Shown here: positions 22,629 to 36,289 of the stretch, in pieces
Position numbering within the stretch: position 1 is the stretch's first letter
How the letters are laid out: each line of letters opens with the position of its first letter
Assembly (NCBI RefSeq): GCF_902148855.1
Contig: NC_043959.1
Coordinates: forward strand, 33,986,026 to 34,050,025
DNA: 64,000 nucleotides
Reading direction: 5' to 3'
From: Sphaeramia orbicularis
Taxonomy: Eukaryota > Chordata > Actinopteri > Kurtiformes > Apogonidae
Translations under genes and position numbers: made by a program
Notes under the pieces: model-generated
Database searches by the model: none
Seen by the model: only the letters and a program-made list of their open reading frames with translations
Told to the model about the DNA's origin: nothing

Positions 22629-25600
22629 ATGTGCAGCTGTGTGCGGAGCTCCAGGGCTCTGTCCCCTGTCCTGCTCCCCAGGCTGCTGCCTCCACAGACC
22701 GGCTACAGACTGGCTGGCAGGGGTCTCTGGACCTCCCCCCACCTCTTCACTGTCAGTGGAGACTCCCAGCTGCTCCCACTGCCTGGCCAGGCCCGTGTGG
22801 TGATCTGTGGAGGAGGTATTGTGGGCACATCAGTGGCTTACCATCTGGCCAAGTTAGGATGGACTGATATAGTGCTGCTGGAGCAGGGCAGGTGAGATTT
22901 GATTTCTATCAGGAAATTTTAGAAATGTGTTGGAAACGTTTTTAGTGCAGCAGGTACAATCTATGCAATGAAATGCAATCTGAGTGCAGTCTGAGTGGTG
23001 AAAACAAGTGTGTATTGTTTAAGACAGAGCCACTAAAGACATCTGATATCTGAAAACTTGTTTCCTTTTTCTGCAGACTTGGTGCAGGTACGACCAGACT
23101 GTGTGCTGGCATTGTCAGCGTCGCTAAGCCAATCTCCATTGAGTGTAAAATGGCCAACTATTCCAACACGCTTTATGAACAGCTGGAGGGAGAAACTGGT
23201 GTTAAAACAGGTCAGCCACTTTGACAGGTTTTTATTTCAGAGCTCTATTTTCCTCCATTATCATTACTATGCAGGGGTCAAACTATTTTTTGAAGTTTCA
23301 TAATATGTGATTGCTATGTGTGTGTATGTGTGTGTTTTAGGTTATGTGAAGACAGGCTCTTTGTGTCTGGCCCAAAATCAAGATCGCTTTATCTCTCTAA
23401 AGCGCTTAGCATCCAGGCTAAAGTAAGACTGCTCTTCCTCACCTAATATCACTTTTACTATACATTTATATCACAGAAGACCCTCTTTATTTAGAGTGCC
23501 TTTAGAATTATTCACTCTATTCTGGCAGTGATCATATAAGATGTTAAATGCTGCCAACAGCAATTGCAGTGAATAAGTACTGTACACTTCCACATTATTC
23601 ACAATTATATAAAATATATTTTGTGTGCAGGGCCTTTAAATCAAAATGTCTGCATTATCACAGGCTCATTTTTCTTATTATATTTGTCTTTCTATATTTT
23701 CAGAGTAATGGGGATCAGCTGTAACATCGTTAAGCCTAAAGATATAGCTAAACTACATCCTCTTGTTAACATTCATGACCTGGTGGGGGCGCTCCATCTG
23801 CCTGGGGATGCTGTGGTATCTCCGCCAGATGTTAACCACGCCCTAGCTGTTGGTGCAGCTGGTCAAGGTTAGGGAATGAAACCCATAACTGTATACATTC
23901 TAAATTGAATTTTAGAGCAAGATTTATCAATGGACGTATCCTACGTTCTACTCTTTTTTTTGTCTGTTAAAAATCAGCTTCTTCCTTGAGCATATATGAC
24001 TGTTTTTTTGTCATGCCTGAATATAGAAAATTGAATTTGCATATATTCATGCATTTCTTATTGTCACTGTATTTTATTTTATTTTTAGCTTTGTCTCATC
24101 TTCCTTCTCTTTTTCTTCCTTGTTCATACTCAGGGGTTCAGATTCTAGAACGAACCACTGTCCAGCAGGTTCTGGTAGAGAAAGGGCACGTGATGGCCGT
24201 TGAAACAGACCGTGGCTCCATTGAGTGTGAATATTTTGTCAACTGTGCTGGACAGGTATAGATAAGTGTATTGCATGAATGTTTTAAGTCAGTTTTAAAT
24301 CTGCAGTTTTAAGGATTGGTTGGCACAATATACCTGTGTTTAGACCAGCAGTTATATATATATATATGTATTTGCTCTATCTGTTTGTCGTCCAGTGGGC
24401 TTATGAGCTGGGCCAGGCTAGTGAGATGAAGGTGTCGGTTCCTCTTCATGGCTGCGAACACTTCTACCTCCTGACCAAACCTCTACAAGAGGCAGTTCCA
24501 CCCAGCACACCAGGTCTCAGACATCAAACACACATAAAAATATATTACAGTGAATTGTACTGTTTTGCTGACAAAAGCTTTGCAAGATTGAAATCACTGG
24601 ATAAACTGAAAGCATATTGATACCAGTTTAATGAAGTCTAACTGTGTCTGTGTCTTGTCTCCAGTGGTGATTGACATGGACGGCAGAATATATGCACGGC
24701 AGTGGCATGGGGGCTTTCTGTCGGGGGGCTTTGAGAAAAACCCTAAACCCATCTTCACTGAGGGTCGGAACCAGCTGGAGATCCAGAACATGCAGGAGGA
24801 CTGGGACCACTTTGGTAATGGACGGAGGAATGGGAGGGATTTGTGGTGGAAATTAACAAATATTGTTAGTACTGTAGTGGACTTGTCTCAAAATTAGACA
24901 TGAGGAACATACTTAAATTACATTTTGTCTGTAACACTGCCATACTTTGACATAAGTAAGTTTTTGAACACAGGACTTATGTTTATGCTGGAGTATTTTC
25001 ACAGCACCTTAACTTAGGTAAAGGATCTGAAAACTTCTACTACCAGGACTGAGTAATGGGTAGATTGTCATTCCTGTAAAACATTCGCAGTTTCAGTTTA
25101 TTTTCAAGATTCCAGTGAAGTGTTTTTACACACTGTATGTGGATACTGTGCTGCACATTGCAACGCACTGGAAGCACTGATTGTACAAATTTACATAAAT
25201 CTTCAACCTTTTTGAAGGATCATGTATTGATTTATCATTGGACAGACCTTATGTATTTTTAGACTGAGCTTCCTGCATGATTTGGAGTGTTTTAAGAACA
25301 TTGCGACATGGTTATGAGATTCTGGACCTAAATTTAGCTGACCGTAAATGCTTTAGCTCTTGGCTCTACATTTGAAGTTGTTTAACATATGCCAACAATG
25401 TCGTGAAAGGTTTTTCCCAATTTTCTTACACTACATTTTAGATATTTCTTTGAATCGTGGTAAGTATTGGTTTTCTGTTTATTCAGTAAGTAATTTGTCA
25501 TTTGTAGTAAGCTTGGGACACTGGTTTGTGCACAATAATCCTTTCCTGTGCTTCAGTCATGGACTAAAAGTAATTGTCCCACCTGCAGTGAAGAAGACTC

Positions 25601-27178
25601 ACTGGGTCAACACACACTGGGTCACTTCAGAACATATCCACCATACTTATGTAAATGGACACCTGTCTTTTTGGCCTTGCCCTCATGTTATCTGAGATTC
25701 CCCACACAGTCCCACAGCTTGCTCTAAGAACAGCAGTATAAGCAGTAGGATTTCTACACCATTTTTTTCTCTTGTACAGTTTTATTTTGCACTGGGCTGA
25801 CATTCATGAAAACCAGGAAAACCTGCTGGACTGTTTATGATTAAACATAGCATAAACATGTGCTTTCTCTGTAAGAACTCTCATAGTAAAGGAAAGGCAA
25901 TAAAATCCATCTCCAATGTTCTTTTGTGTTCATGTAATGCAGCAACATTAAAATGACAGTGAGGTTTTCTGAGTTAACACAACACATTAGTGCAGAATTT
26001 GTATATATCTCATCCTGTTGCCTTTGACCCTCAGAGCCCATGCTCACTTCATTGCTGAGGAGAATGCCAAGTTTGGAGTCAGCTGAGATCCATCAGCTGG
26101 TCAACTGTCCAGAGTCCTTCACCCCTGATATGCGCTGTCTGATGGGAGAAACACCGGGTGTTTCTGGCTACTATGTGCTGGCAGGAATGAACTCCTCTGG
26201 CCTGGCCTTTGCTGGAGGAGCTGGAAAGTATGCAAGTTCAAAAAGTTTGACCTACCAAATAGTTTTAACTTGGATACGTAGACCATAATTTGTGTAGGCT
26301 AGACTAAACACATTTTGTCTGTGGGCAGCTGAAATATATTCTATTGAAAAAAGAAAAATCACTTTATTTCAGTGGTAGATATTGTGAAGTCAGGTTTAAC
26401 TTGTGAATCACAAAATGTAAGTTGTGTGTTTTGCTCTTCAGGTACCTGGCAGAATGGATGACGTATGGGTACCCCACTGCCAATGTCTGGCCACTAGACG
26501 TCAAACGATTTGGTAATCTACAGAGCAGCCGAACCTTCCTGCGACACCGTGTAATGGAAGTTATGCGTGAGTAGTCAACTCTTCTTAGATTGCTTTAAGT
26601 GTCACTGACTGTGTTAAGTTAGTCTAGGCTACTTAACTAGAGATTCAAGCATAATTTAAAGATGCATACCTATAAAATATTTAAATCTAAATGTAAATAA
26701 ATACTTTTATATTTCATGTTTCACAAGTGCATATCTTATCTTATCTTATATGGTGTAGGACTGAGGCAAGAAAAGTGCACCATATCTGAGCACTAAATTT
26801 GAAAAAAGTTGAGCAGAGAAAAAATATCACTATCCAAAAAAGTCTACTGAGGATCAACAGCTATGATTTAGGTCTGGGAAATGTGATTTAAGTTTATTTT
26901 GATGCTCTTCTTAACTGTTTTTTGAAAATCGAGGAAACATTCTTGTCAATTCGTGGAGCAGTTAGTTTTGACTTTAACTCTTTAAGTGCCAGACAGTTAA
27001 GGGGCTAATAAGCCTTAAAAGTGCCACAGATTTTGGCCGTTTTTCAGTATTTCGCGTCGTTTTTATAATATTTGAAGAATCCTGCAGGAAACCGCTCCGT
27101 AACATCCGACCGATTGCTGATTAGATTCAAAACGCACCGGACGCAGCCGATTCATTATTGATCGTAATTTGCAAAATT

Positions 27179-27211
<33 letters not shown>

Positions 27212-27317
27212 CTTTATTTATATAGCATTTTTCATACATTAAAAACTGTAGCACAAAGTGCTTTACATATCAGTTTAAAAATCAGTACCGCCCCCCACCC
27301 ACACCCACCCACTCACC

Positions 27318-27358
<41 letters not shown>

Positions 27359-30300
27359 GCAAACCCACAAGCTCACACATACTTAAGAAGACTGACTGAG
27401 CACGGGTAGACCAGAACAAAAATGTACAAGTAAAAGTAAAACATCAGTTTAGGAGGCGCTGTCTCAGGGAGCCATCCGCACCAGGAGGCAGCCGCCGAAC
27501 CCGACGACCAGGCACCAGCAACACAGCCCCGCATCCCAACTAGTGGGAGAGGGCCAACTGGGACCCCCACCCACCAGAAAGGAGCGGACCCCAGTGAGAG
27601 AAGGCGCCACAGCCCCCGGAGTTCACAGCCGCCCCCCGGCATGGAGGGCTCCCTCTGATGAAACACCGGAGAATAAGAAACATTAAAAAGATATAAAAAT
27701 ATTATTCGGTCGCATGACCTCAAATTCCCGTCTGCTTGGTCTCAAAAGGGGGACACAGAAAGAACGTCATCGAAATGTGAGAAAGAAATGGGGGTGGATG
27801 GTTTGTTTGTACACAAATGTGGCGTGTTCTCCAAAGCCGATCTGATCGGCCCGTGGCACTTTACAGGTTGTTTTCGTAAAGCCGATTTAATCGGCCCATG
27901 GCACTGAAAGTGTTAAGGCAGTGGACAGAAATTTGTACCATGTAGTTTTACAGTACTTGAAGACTTATTACCAAAGACCAGAATACAAATATGTACTTGT
28001 ACCAAAAGCCAGAGAATAAACTCTTTGTTTTTTCTCATTTTACAAACAAATGCAATATGACTTTTCCAGGATAAGAGATGATATTATTACCCTGAAGTAT
28101 TTCTGTGAAAGTACCTACTTGTTTTTTTCAGTATGGATAACAATAGGAACATTATGAGTGTCAGATGGTGAATCAAATACAATTTCCTCTAGTTTCTTCC
28201 TCGTCTACACTGTAATGGAACAACAGAGAACAATAGTTGATTCAGTGAAGGCCAGCGACAGCATTAAGAGCCCTTTAATTACAGACTCATAATTTAGTAC
28301 TTCCTATTCTTTACAGGTTCTTAATAAGTGTAATGATGTCTTATTTCTGTTATGATTTGATCTATACTCTTTAACTGTCTGTATATGTTTGTGTCCAGCT
28401 CTGCTGTATGAACTGAAGGTCCCCCGATGGGACTTTCAGACTGGACGGCAGCTGAGGACCAGCCCTCTATATGATCGTCTGGACACCCAGGGGGCTCGCT
28501 GGATGGAGAAACATGGTTTTGAGAGACCCAAGTACTTTGTTCCTCCAGGGAAAGGTATCACACAGATGAACTGAACTGCACCATGTAACAATAACCTTTA
28601 TGTTGAAATCTAAAAAAAGAAAGAGTGCTATCACAAAATGAAACAAGACATGCGATAGATGGTTTTAACAAATAATAGCCTTAAAGATTCAGCAAGTTTA
28701 GATTCAGTTCTAAAATGTTTTAAAGTAAGTATAGTTCAGTATAAAACCTTTGATTCACCACCTTTGTTTTTGTGTATGTGTTTAGACCTGCTCTCTCTGG
28801 ACCAGAGTAAAACCTTCTACAAGCCAGATTGGTTTGACATTGTTGGAGCAGAAGTGAAATGCTGCAAAGAGGCTGTCTGTGTCATCGACATGTCCTCTTT
28901 TACCAAGTTTGAACTCACAGTGAGTCGCATTACTGTATAGGTAACTCATGAGTATTAATCAGCATCTGGATTAGACAGAAAACTGCTGCTTCAGTGCCCT
29001 CTCTGAGGTCAAACTTCTTAGAATATCGCTCTACTGCCTCTATCAAATCACAGCATATGTTTCCCTTTGTTGTTCAGCCTTGCCATAAAATAAAAGAACC
29101 CACTGAATGTCTAAACCTTGAATAACAAAAAGAATAATATAAAAACCCATCATTCATAGTCATGTATACAGTATTTATAAACACAAGGAGGCAGTACTTT
29201 TTCCTGTGATTTAGGTCAATCTATGGTTCTGTCTTCATGTTTCAGTCAACAGGAGACCAGGCCCTTGAACTGCTGCAACATCTGTGTGCAAATGACCTCG
29301 ATGTTCCGGTCGGACACATCATCCACACTGGCATGTTGAACGAAAGGGGAGGCTATGAGAACGACTGCAGCGTGGTCCGTCTAAGCAAGAACAGGTTGGA
29401 AACACCTGACAAATAAATATAACATTACAACTGATAATGATTATTTAAATTAAAACATTTTTTCTCCTGCAGCTTTTTCATTGTGTCTCCAACAGACCAG
29501 CAGGTTCATTGTTGGTCTTGGATAAAGAAACACATGCCCAGTGATCCACACCTCCACCTAGAGGATGTCAGCTGGAAGTACACAGGTCAGAACGCTACCA
29601 AGAAAGGCCTCCTTTCACTGCCATCTAGTCAATTTAACCTATAAAGACCCAAACAGCCACAGACGACCAAAACCATATACTGACCTAAAATGGTTAATAA
29701 CTCCTGAACCCCTAATCCTATCAATACATGTAAATAACTGGTGTAAATACAGTTTGTCATCTTTACATGGTCATCAGATATGACCCATTTGGACGTTCAG
29801 AGGCTCCATAGTGAACATGGAAACATAGTCATGTTCTACAACATTGATTCACCAGTAAAACCCATGGAGTTTGATAAATGACAGTGGATGGAGATGCTTG
29901 TTTATGTTTAATTAGTGATAGATTTTGCTGAAAAAGTAACTTTTTCTTCAGTTTTCTCTGTTTTTGATATAATAACCTTCAACTTTAATCTGAGATTATG
30001 TGAACATCTACATGATCAGAACATTAAATATAGGGAAATAGATGATGCTCACTAAACAAATGCAAAATATAGACGATAATGTCATAAGAAAATGGTGATA
30101 AATCACTTAAGAAAAGTCAAATATAGAGAAAATAAAGTATTTTGGAGCTGCCACAAAAATAACACTGGGTGTTTATGGGTTAAGGGTGAAAGCAAAACAC
30201 TAGAAGACACAGTAACTGGCAATAAATCTACTAGGCTTTTCTCAGCTGTTACATTAGGATGTCATGTGAGTGGACGCAGGAAGAGTGGCTATTTATAAAT

Positions 30301-32961
30301 GTAATTAAGTGTTTTTTTTTTCTGCTGAAACCATTCATATTGACATTGTAAAGAGCCCTGATGATGACAAATATTGCTTTCATAACAATCAATTTCTTTT
30401 CATTAGTACAGGATAATACAGTGTTTAATATGCTCTGCTCATCAACAGCTTTAAATCTGATTGGTCCTCGTGCAATGGATGTTCTGGCTGAGTTGTCATA
30501 TGTTTCCATGACACCTGACCACTTCCCATCCATGTTCTGTAAGGTAGGACGCTAGTACTATTTGCAGTACATTAATTATGTAACAGTTATAATATGAAGA
30601 TGATAATAGGACAGATCATAATGCTAAGTGTATGGCTGCAGTAGTAGCATGAATATTAACTGTATCACTGACAGTACAGTTTTTTAGAAAACAACTGTTA
30701 AATGTTCATCAGTAGATTGTTGCTTGTCCTTTTTTTGACAGTAGCAGAACAGTATCTGACTCTGTATATGTCCTTTTACAGGAGATGAGTGTGGGTTACG
30801 CCAATGGGATCAGAGTAATGAGTATGACTCACACAGGAGAGCCAGGGTTTATGCTCTACATCCCTATAGAGGTGCAACTCACTGACATCTGCACACATAA
30901 ACATGCATACAGCTTATTACAGTGTGATTGATTGGTAAAGTCACATGGATTAACTTGTAGAAACATGCAGAAACCCTGCTTAAAGAACTGCTCTTAAATT
31001 CACTATATCAAGTTTTATTCCTTTGCTTTCCACAGTATGCTCTGCATGTGTACAATGAGGTGATGTCAGTGGGTCAGAAGTATGGGATTCGTAATGCAGG
31101 GTACTACGCTTTACGCAGTCTGCGCATAGAGAAATTCTTTGCCTTCTGGGGCCAAGACCTTGATGCCTTCACTACCCCGCTGGAGTGTGGACGTGAGTTC
31201 AGGGTAAAGTTTGATAAGGTATGTAACTACTCCAAGGTAAGGGCTGTCACCTCATGACATTTTAGTTGATGAGTAATTGTCATATAAATTATTTCAATTA
31301 TCAGTCCAGTTGTCTTGACTGTTCACTTTGTGCCACTAGCATAACACCATGTTTAGTTTAGTAATACATGTACAACTTATGAGGAGCCATTTCTAAGTAT
31401 TGAGATGTAGGAAACATTTCTAGTTGCTTTTCACAGTGCAGTTATTGTAATGTTAATTCTAAAGCATGTCGAGATAAGGTTGGTGGATCTAATTGTCCAC
31501 TCAAATACCAGCATCTCATAGTAAGAGGAGGATGATAACAAGATGATTCATTTAAAGGATATCAAACCTCAAACTACAAAAAGCTGAAAATAAATGTAAA
31601 ATGGTTGCACTAAAGTGCAGTTATTGCACTCAGGTAATCATACAACAAATGGTGCAAATGAGCTGGTCAATACCCGCTCACACCTCTCAATGTATGCTAT
31701 CTGCTGCTAGTTGCGAATGCTTATGCTAATGCTTAGTACTGTGTGAGTATTAGGATGGTAAAATGCAGAGACTGAATTTCCCTACAGGAAATTAGGTACA
31801 GGTAATAAAGTGAGCTAACCTTAAACTGTAAACCTTTTAAAATCTGACAGGTGTTTTTTGTAAAAGCATTTACTGATAATAGTATTTAGTCTGAGTATTA
31901 TTTATTACTGCAGTGTTTGAGTTATCATCAGCTGTATTAACTAGACTGTTTTGATGAGGGAGAGCCTCAACCATAAGCTGTATTGATCTACTGATTTTTT
32001 TTATATTTATACACAGTGACTTCAACTTTTATACTTCCATTGGTTCCTAGAGAAGATAGTCACAATGATAAAAGGTTGGCAGTCTGCTTTGTTAGACCCT
32101 GGCAAAACATCTGGCTTAGACCGTTAGCTAGGCTGTAGAGGGATGTTTGTCATCCAGTAGCACCTGCAGGCACAACAGGTGGCACGTTAGTCCAACAGTG
32201 GGAAAGTTTACTGTCACACTAATTTGGAAAACAGTTCAACATCAGGTCTGCCGCACAGAGCCATTATGTCGGCACATTGTTAATGATTAGATGCCAGGGT
32301 GTAAAATGGTTTTCACAAATTGCTTTCAGGTCAGCAGTCAGCAGAATCTCATTTTAAAGTCAAGTTGAACAAATTAATGAAAATAAAGGTGTTTTTTGTC
32401 TTGCTCCACTGTTTATCCTTACAGAGCTGCACAGTGTTGACTCTTGATTACTTATGAGCTGTGTTATATAAATATGTAATGTCGGTCCTTTTCATATCTC
32501 TTTGCTTCTTGACCACTCCTTTACTGACATCTCCCTTGTTTCCTACACTTCAGGACACAGATTTCCTTGGTCGTGAAGCCTTGCTGCAGCAGCGTCAGGA
32601 CGGCGTGACTCGGAGGTTTGTTATGCTGGTTCTAGAGGACCATGACACTGAGCTGGACCTGTGGCCATGGTGGGGTGAACCCATCTACCGTAATGGTCAG
32701 CTGGCTGGTACGACCACCAGCAGCGCCTACAGCTACACCCTGGAGCGCCATGTGTGTCTGGGCTTTGTATCTCCACCGCCAGGCCCAGAGGGGCTGCCGA
32801 CACCCATCACTCCAGACTTCATCAACCGTGGGGACTATGAGGTGGACATTGCTGGCCAGCGCTACCCAGCTAAAGCCAAACTGTACCCCTTCAGCTCCCT
32901 GTTCACCCAACAGAAGCGCCGCAAGGATGACCTGGAGCTCAGCAACCTACAGGGGAAGTGA
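22629..32961 (+). CDS. pdpr: Pyruvate dehydrogenase phosphatase regulatory subunit, mitochondrial
   Basis: PDPR lowers the Mg2+ sensitivity of PDP1, the phosphatase that reactivates pyruvate dehydrogenase in the matrix. Coding exons: 22629-22891, 23077-23210, 23341-23422, 23704-23867, 24134-24255, 24396-24513, 24665-24814, 26035-26227, 26442-26566, 28399-28554, 28786-28919, 29246-29394, 29473-29585, 30449-30543, 30782-30871, 31036-31218, 32554-32961. They sum to 2679 nt, or 892 residues (human 879), in phase throughout. The order is an Arg-rich presequence (1-50), a DAO-type FAD domain with [10 protein letters not shown] (57-66), then GcvT-like domains with [13 protein letters not shown] and [10 protein letters not shown] near the end. 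The region that carries the covalent-FAD His in dimethylglycine and sarcosine dehydrogenases reads GTTRLCAGI here, as in PDPR. Near-identity to PDPR wording ([17 protein letters not shown]) rules out sardh. The exon-4 donor GTTAGG at 23868 is weak. Confidence 0.95.
26974..27916. mobile_element. TTAA-flanked element with nested repeats in pdpr intron
   Basis: The left end TTAACTCTTTAAGTGCCA and the right end, read on the other strand, TTAACACTTTCAGTGCCA form an inverted repeat bounded by TTAA. GCCGATTTAATCGGCCC-type palindromes lie near the right end. A younger repeat of about 550 bp (27179-27720) appears nested inside. It lies in the intron between exons at 26566 and 28399. Confidence 0.65.
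27179..27720. repeat. Nested retroposon-like repeat with (AAT)n, (CA)n and a GC-rich part
   Basis: (AAT)n at 27179-27210 leads into TCTTTATTTATATAGCA, a wording common in fish retroposon tails. A (CA)n array follows at about 27320-27355, and then a 200-bp C+G-rich stretch (27455-27655), unlike the A+T-rich intron around it. Open frames here are chance. Confidence 0.55.
29634..30183 (-). mobile_element. TTAA-family A element, copy 5, in pdpr intron
   Basis: It starts TTAACCTATAAAGACCCA and ends GGTGTTTATGGGTTAA, both bounded by TTAA. The interior is the reverse complement of the other copies (CATTGATTCACCAGTAAAAC, ATATGACCCATTTGGACGTT). It begins 49 bp after the donor at 29586, very close to an exon, without disturbing the splice sites. 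Confidence 0.8.
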
Positions 32962-34965
32962 TGTGGAGTTTTGGAAGGCTTCACTTTTGCCTCATATAGA
33001 GGCTTCTGAGACACTCCAGTTCACCAAATCCTCTCCAGCACTTTCCTCACAGTGCCAACCCGTGCTCCCTTTTCTAGGTCCCAGACAGAGGGCTGATTGT
33101 ACAATCACTCCATATCTTTGACTTGCACACTGCATCTCCCTCTTTCAAAGTGCAATATTAAAGGAGGCACCAAATACTTGATCTGTATCAAACACAGTGC
33201 TCCCATGTTACCAGATTCAGCCCTTTCCTGCTTCACTCTCATATACTCGAATGGCTGCCTCACTGGGTTTAAGTGCCTTTGTTAAGGCAACATCAGCATT
33301 AGCTGTCAAGGACTCTGGTCTTTATTCTCTCTCTCCCCCCCCCATTCAGAAGGGATTTGAAACGACAATCTCAAGTTGAATGGACACTCTAAAGTTTCAG
33401 CACTGCACAGACACTGAAAAGTCCAAAATGACTTTCATTCTGTGCTGATGTGACATTGCCTAAAGAGTGAATTTGTTGACTTTCAGAGTTCACTTTTCTG
33501 AGACAGGTCCTTGAATGGAAACTTACTATCTTGGAATTCAGGTCATTTTTTTAAGATCTGAGGAGTAGTGGTCAAATAAAAATATTCATCAGTTTGTTCA
33601 GCTTCCAGGCAGGTTATGACCAAATTTTAAGGTACTTTTGGCAGCTTATTGGTGGTCTACAACTTGGTCCTGTTATTTTTGTGAAACCTTAATGAACCTC
33701 TCCTACATTTTCCATGTGGAGCTTTTACAACCAAGATATATGGACTAAAATCTGAAAACACAAATGATGAAACTGCAGGGTAAATCTGAGCCAAAGGGGG
33801 TGATGCGAATGCTTGACTGAAGGGACACACCCGATAAATCTGTGTCCAGGCACAGATTAGTAAATTATTATTTAACAGCAGTAATAAGAATGAGTTGAGA
33901 ATTGGGAGATTCCATGATTTTCCTGCTTGTAATCAACATGTGGATACATCTTTCCATACTCATGGTTAGTCATTTTGGATTGATCATTCTGAGGTTTTGG
34001 TCCATGAATTGTGACAGAAAATGCTGCATATGACAAATCTAGGGTATGCAACTGCGTATGTGCATCATTTCAGAAAAAAACTAGACTGTTGTAGAGCTCT
34101 AATATGCTCCATCACATGCTTACAATAGATACGTGGAACTAAGCTATAGATTTGACATAAGGATTTGAAATTACTGCAGACAAAAGTGCGTAAAAGTTTG
34201 GGTATCACCTGGTTAATCTGAAATAAAGTTGGATGATTATTTCTGGTTGACCACTACTAAAAAGTTGGAAAGTATGGCTAATTCTCAGGTAATATGTTTC
34301 CAGCAGTTGGGCCTGTCTTAGACAACATGGCTGGTATCATAGTACACGTTGTAAATTTGTTGCTGTGAGTGATGTGATGTGTAGAGTGGTGTGGCCTGAT
34401 TCAGATTTACTGTCCGCTACATTACACATAACAGTGAATGAACATATCCTTCTCAGATGAGGAGAAAGGCATGGACAAACATCCTGGTGTCACATGTTAG
34501 TAAACAGTTAAGTATCCTGATAGAGTATAACCTGTCTTGTTTAAAAAGCAACAAAAAAAAAGCTTCCCAGTTTTCCTAATGCCTCAAAGGGAAAAATAAC
34601 AAAACTCTTTGACGATGTTTCCATGGACAGTCAGCTGTTCCGATGTTATTTTGCTGTGTCCAGCTCGTGGTAATGTTCGTATGGTAATATATCTGAAACT
34701 CTTATTTATGTTTTGTGTTTTTTTCCGAAGCAGCGTTGTCGTTTTAATGCTGAGGTCTTATTTTGTTGATGTTTGGTTGAATGTGTGGCCATTGAGAGAC
34801 AGTAGAATGGTTGGTGTGTTGGCTGAAGTCTACACTATCGTACAGGGGTGATTTGATTTGTTGTTTTGTTTTTTTTTCCCCGATCAGAGTTGAGATGTCT
34901 GTAAGAAAAGAAAGGGAGAAGTTCGTTGAGATTTGAAATAAAGCAATGTATTTTTGTAACTAGTG
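32962..34965 (+). other. pdpr: pdpr 3' UTR
   Basis: There is no other gene in this stretch. AATAAA at 34937-34942 followed by a T-rich stretch is the likely polyadenylation signal, giving a 3' UTR near 2 kb. Earlier AATAAA sites occur near 33577 and 34222, so shorter forms are possible. Confidence 0.45.
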
Positions 34966-35841
34966 TGTATGAGATCTATTTTCAGTACTGCACATAGTCA
35001 AGTTTCTATATCAAGTTTTAAGTTATATCGAACTATCTATGCTTTGATCAGCTGCAGTTATCTGCAGTGGTGTGACAGTTGTCTTCATGTGCATTTGAGG
35101 TTGGACTGGAGGTGTAGTCGAGATGTTGTCTTATTGTTTTGTCGCACATCAGTTAAGTCTGTCTTTGGTACATCCGCTGTGTTTCCGAGTATGAGCAGGT
35201 TTTGTGTCTGAAACTAAAACATCACCGCACTCACCTTAACCTGAAATCTGACAGTTTGCAGCTACATGAGACATTAAAGTGTACCTGTACTGGTCATAAT
35301 TGACATTAATTGTAATTTGTGTGTTACTTATAAGCAAGAGAAGCACAAATTCAGTTAAAAAATGGCGCCACACTGGACCTTTTTAGTACGTGAATTAGCA
35401 GAACCTATGGGGAGCAGCCATTGCGGGTCATAAGTGATGTACCATCATTGTTTCCTTATGATTGAGTAAAAAATTAGTGGTCAGTGAGCAAGATTGAGTG
35501 GAAAAACTCATATTCGCACTTGTTTGTGCAGCCATAAGTTTTGCATTCAGTCATTGTCCTAAAGATGCGACCCAGCATTGGTTGATAATGTGTCATCTTA
35601 GACTGGTGTCTGCTGCATGGGGTCAGTGACCAATCCATTACAGCCCGTGAAGGAGACAGCATGTCTCTGACCATGCCTGACTGACGGAGCAGTGACTAAT
35701 GGTGTGTTCCAAAGTGCTGGGAAGTGGGAAGTTTCTGATATCCAACTTGGTAAAATGGATTGGCCTGTCGAAGCAGGAGGTCCTAGTTGCAAATTGGGGC
35801 CAGATCGAAGTACCCCAACCTCACCGCGAAGTACAACGAGG

Positions 35842-36115
35842 CTGCAGCTCAGTTGGTAGAGTGGGTCATCCAATGACCAAACGGTTGGTGGTTCAAATCC
35901 TGGCTCTGACTGTCCACATGTCGAAGTGTCCTTGGGCAAGACACCTAAATTGCTCCCAGTAGGGTCTGGCAGTGCCTTGCATGGCAGCAGCCCCCTACTG
36001 GTGTATGAGTTTGTCTGCGAATGGGTGAATGTGAGGTCTTATAGAGCGCTTAGGGCACCATGAAGGTGTAGAAAATGCGCTATATTAAGAGCAGTCCATT
36101 TACTATTTACAACAT
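35842..36115 (+). mobile_element. tRNA-derived SINE (V-SINE-like), inner layer of the nest
   Basis: The head is tRNA-like, with A box region AGCTCAGTTGGTAGAG and B box GGTTCAAATCC. It is followed by the conserved core TGTCGAAGTGTCCTTGGGCA and a tail ending AGCAGTCCATTTACTATT. This order is that of fish V-SINEs. The exact family is not decided. Confidence 0.8.
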
Positions 36116-36289
36116 GACATCAACACAACAATGGCGGCACACAGTGTGCAAGTTCGCAATGAAAAAAAAACTTCACAGTGTACAAGGGTCAAAAACCCAG
36201 TATTTGAAATCTCTCTGACACGACATTTTGGAGACAATTTGACAGATTAGTGTTGCTAAATGACCCACATTTTTACTTTTAAATTCACT

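Noticed and set aside
27373-27723. 116-codon frame on the - strand
   Set aside because: It crosses the GC-rich nested repeat and microsatellites and has no recognisable domain.
22629-32961. Reading the gene as sarcosine or dimethylglycine dehydrogenase
   Set aside because: The domain order is shared, but the wording through all exons matches PDPR and the covalent-flavin His motif is absent.
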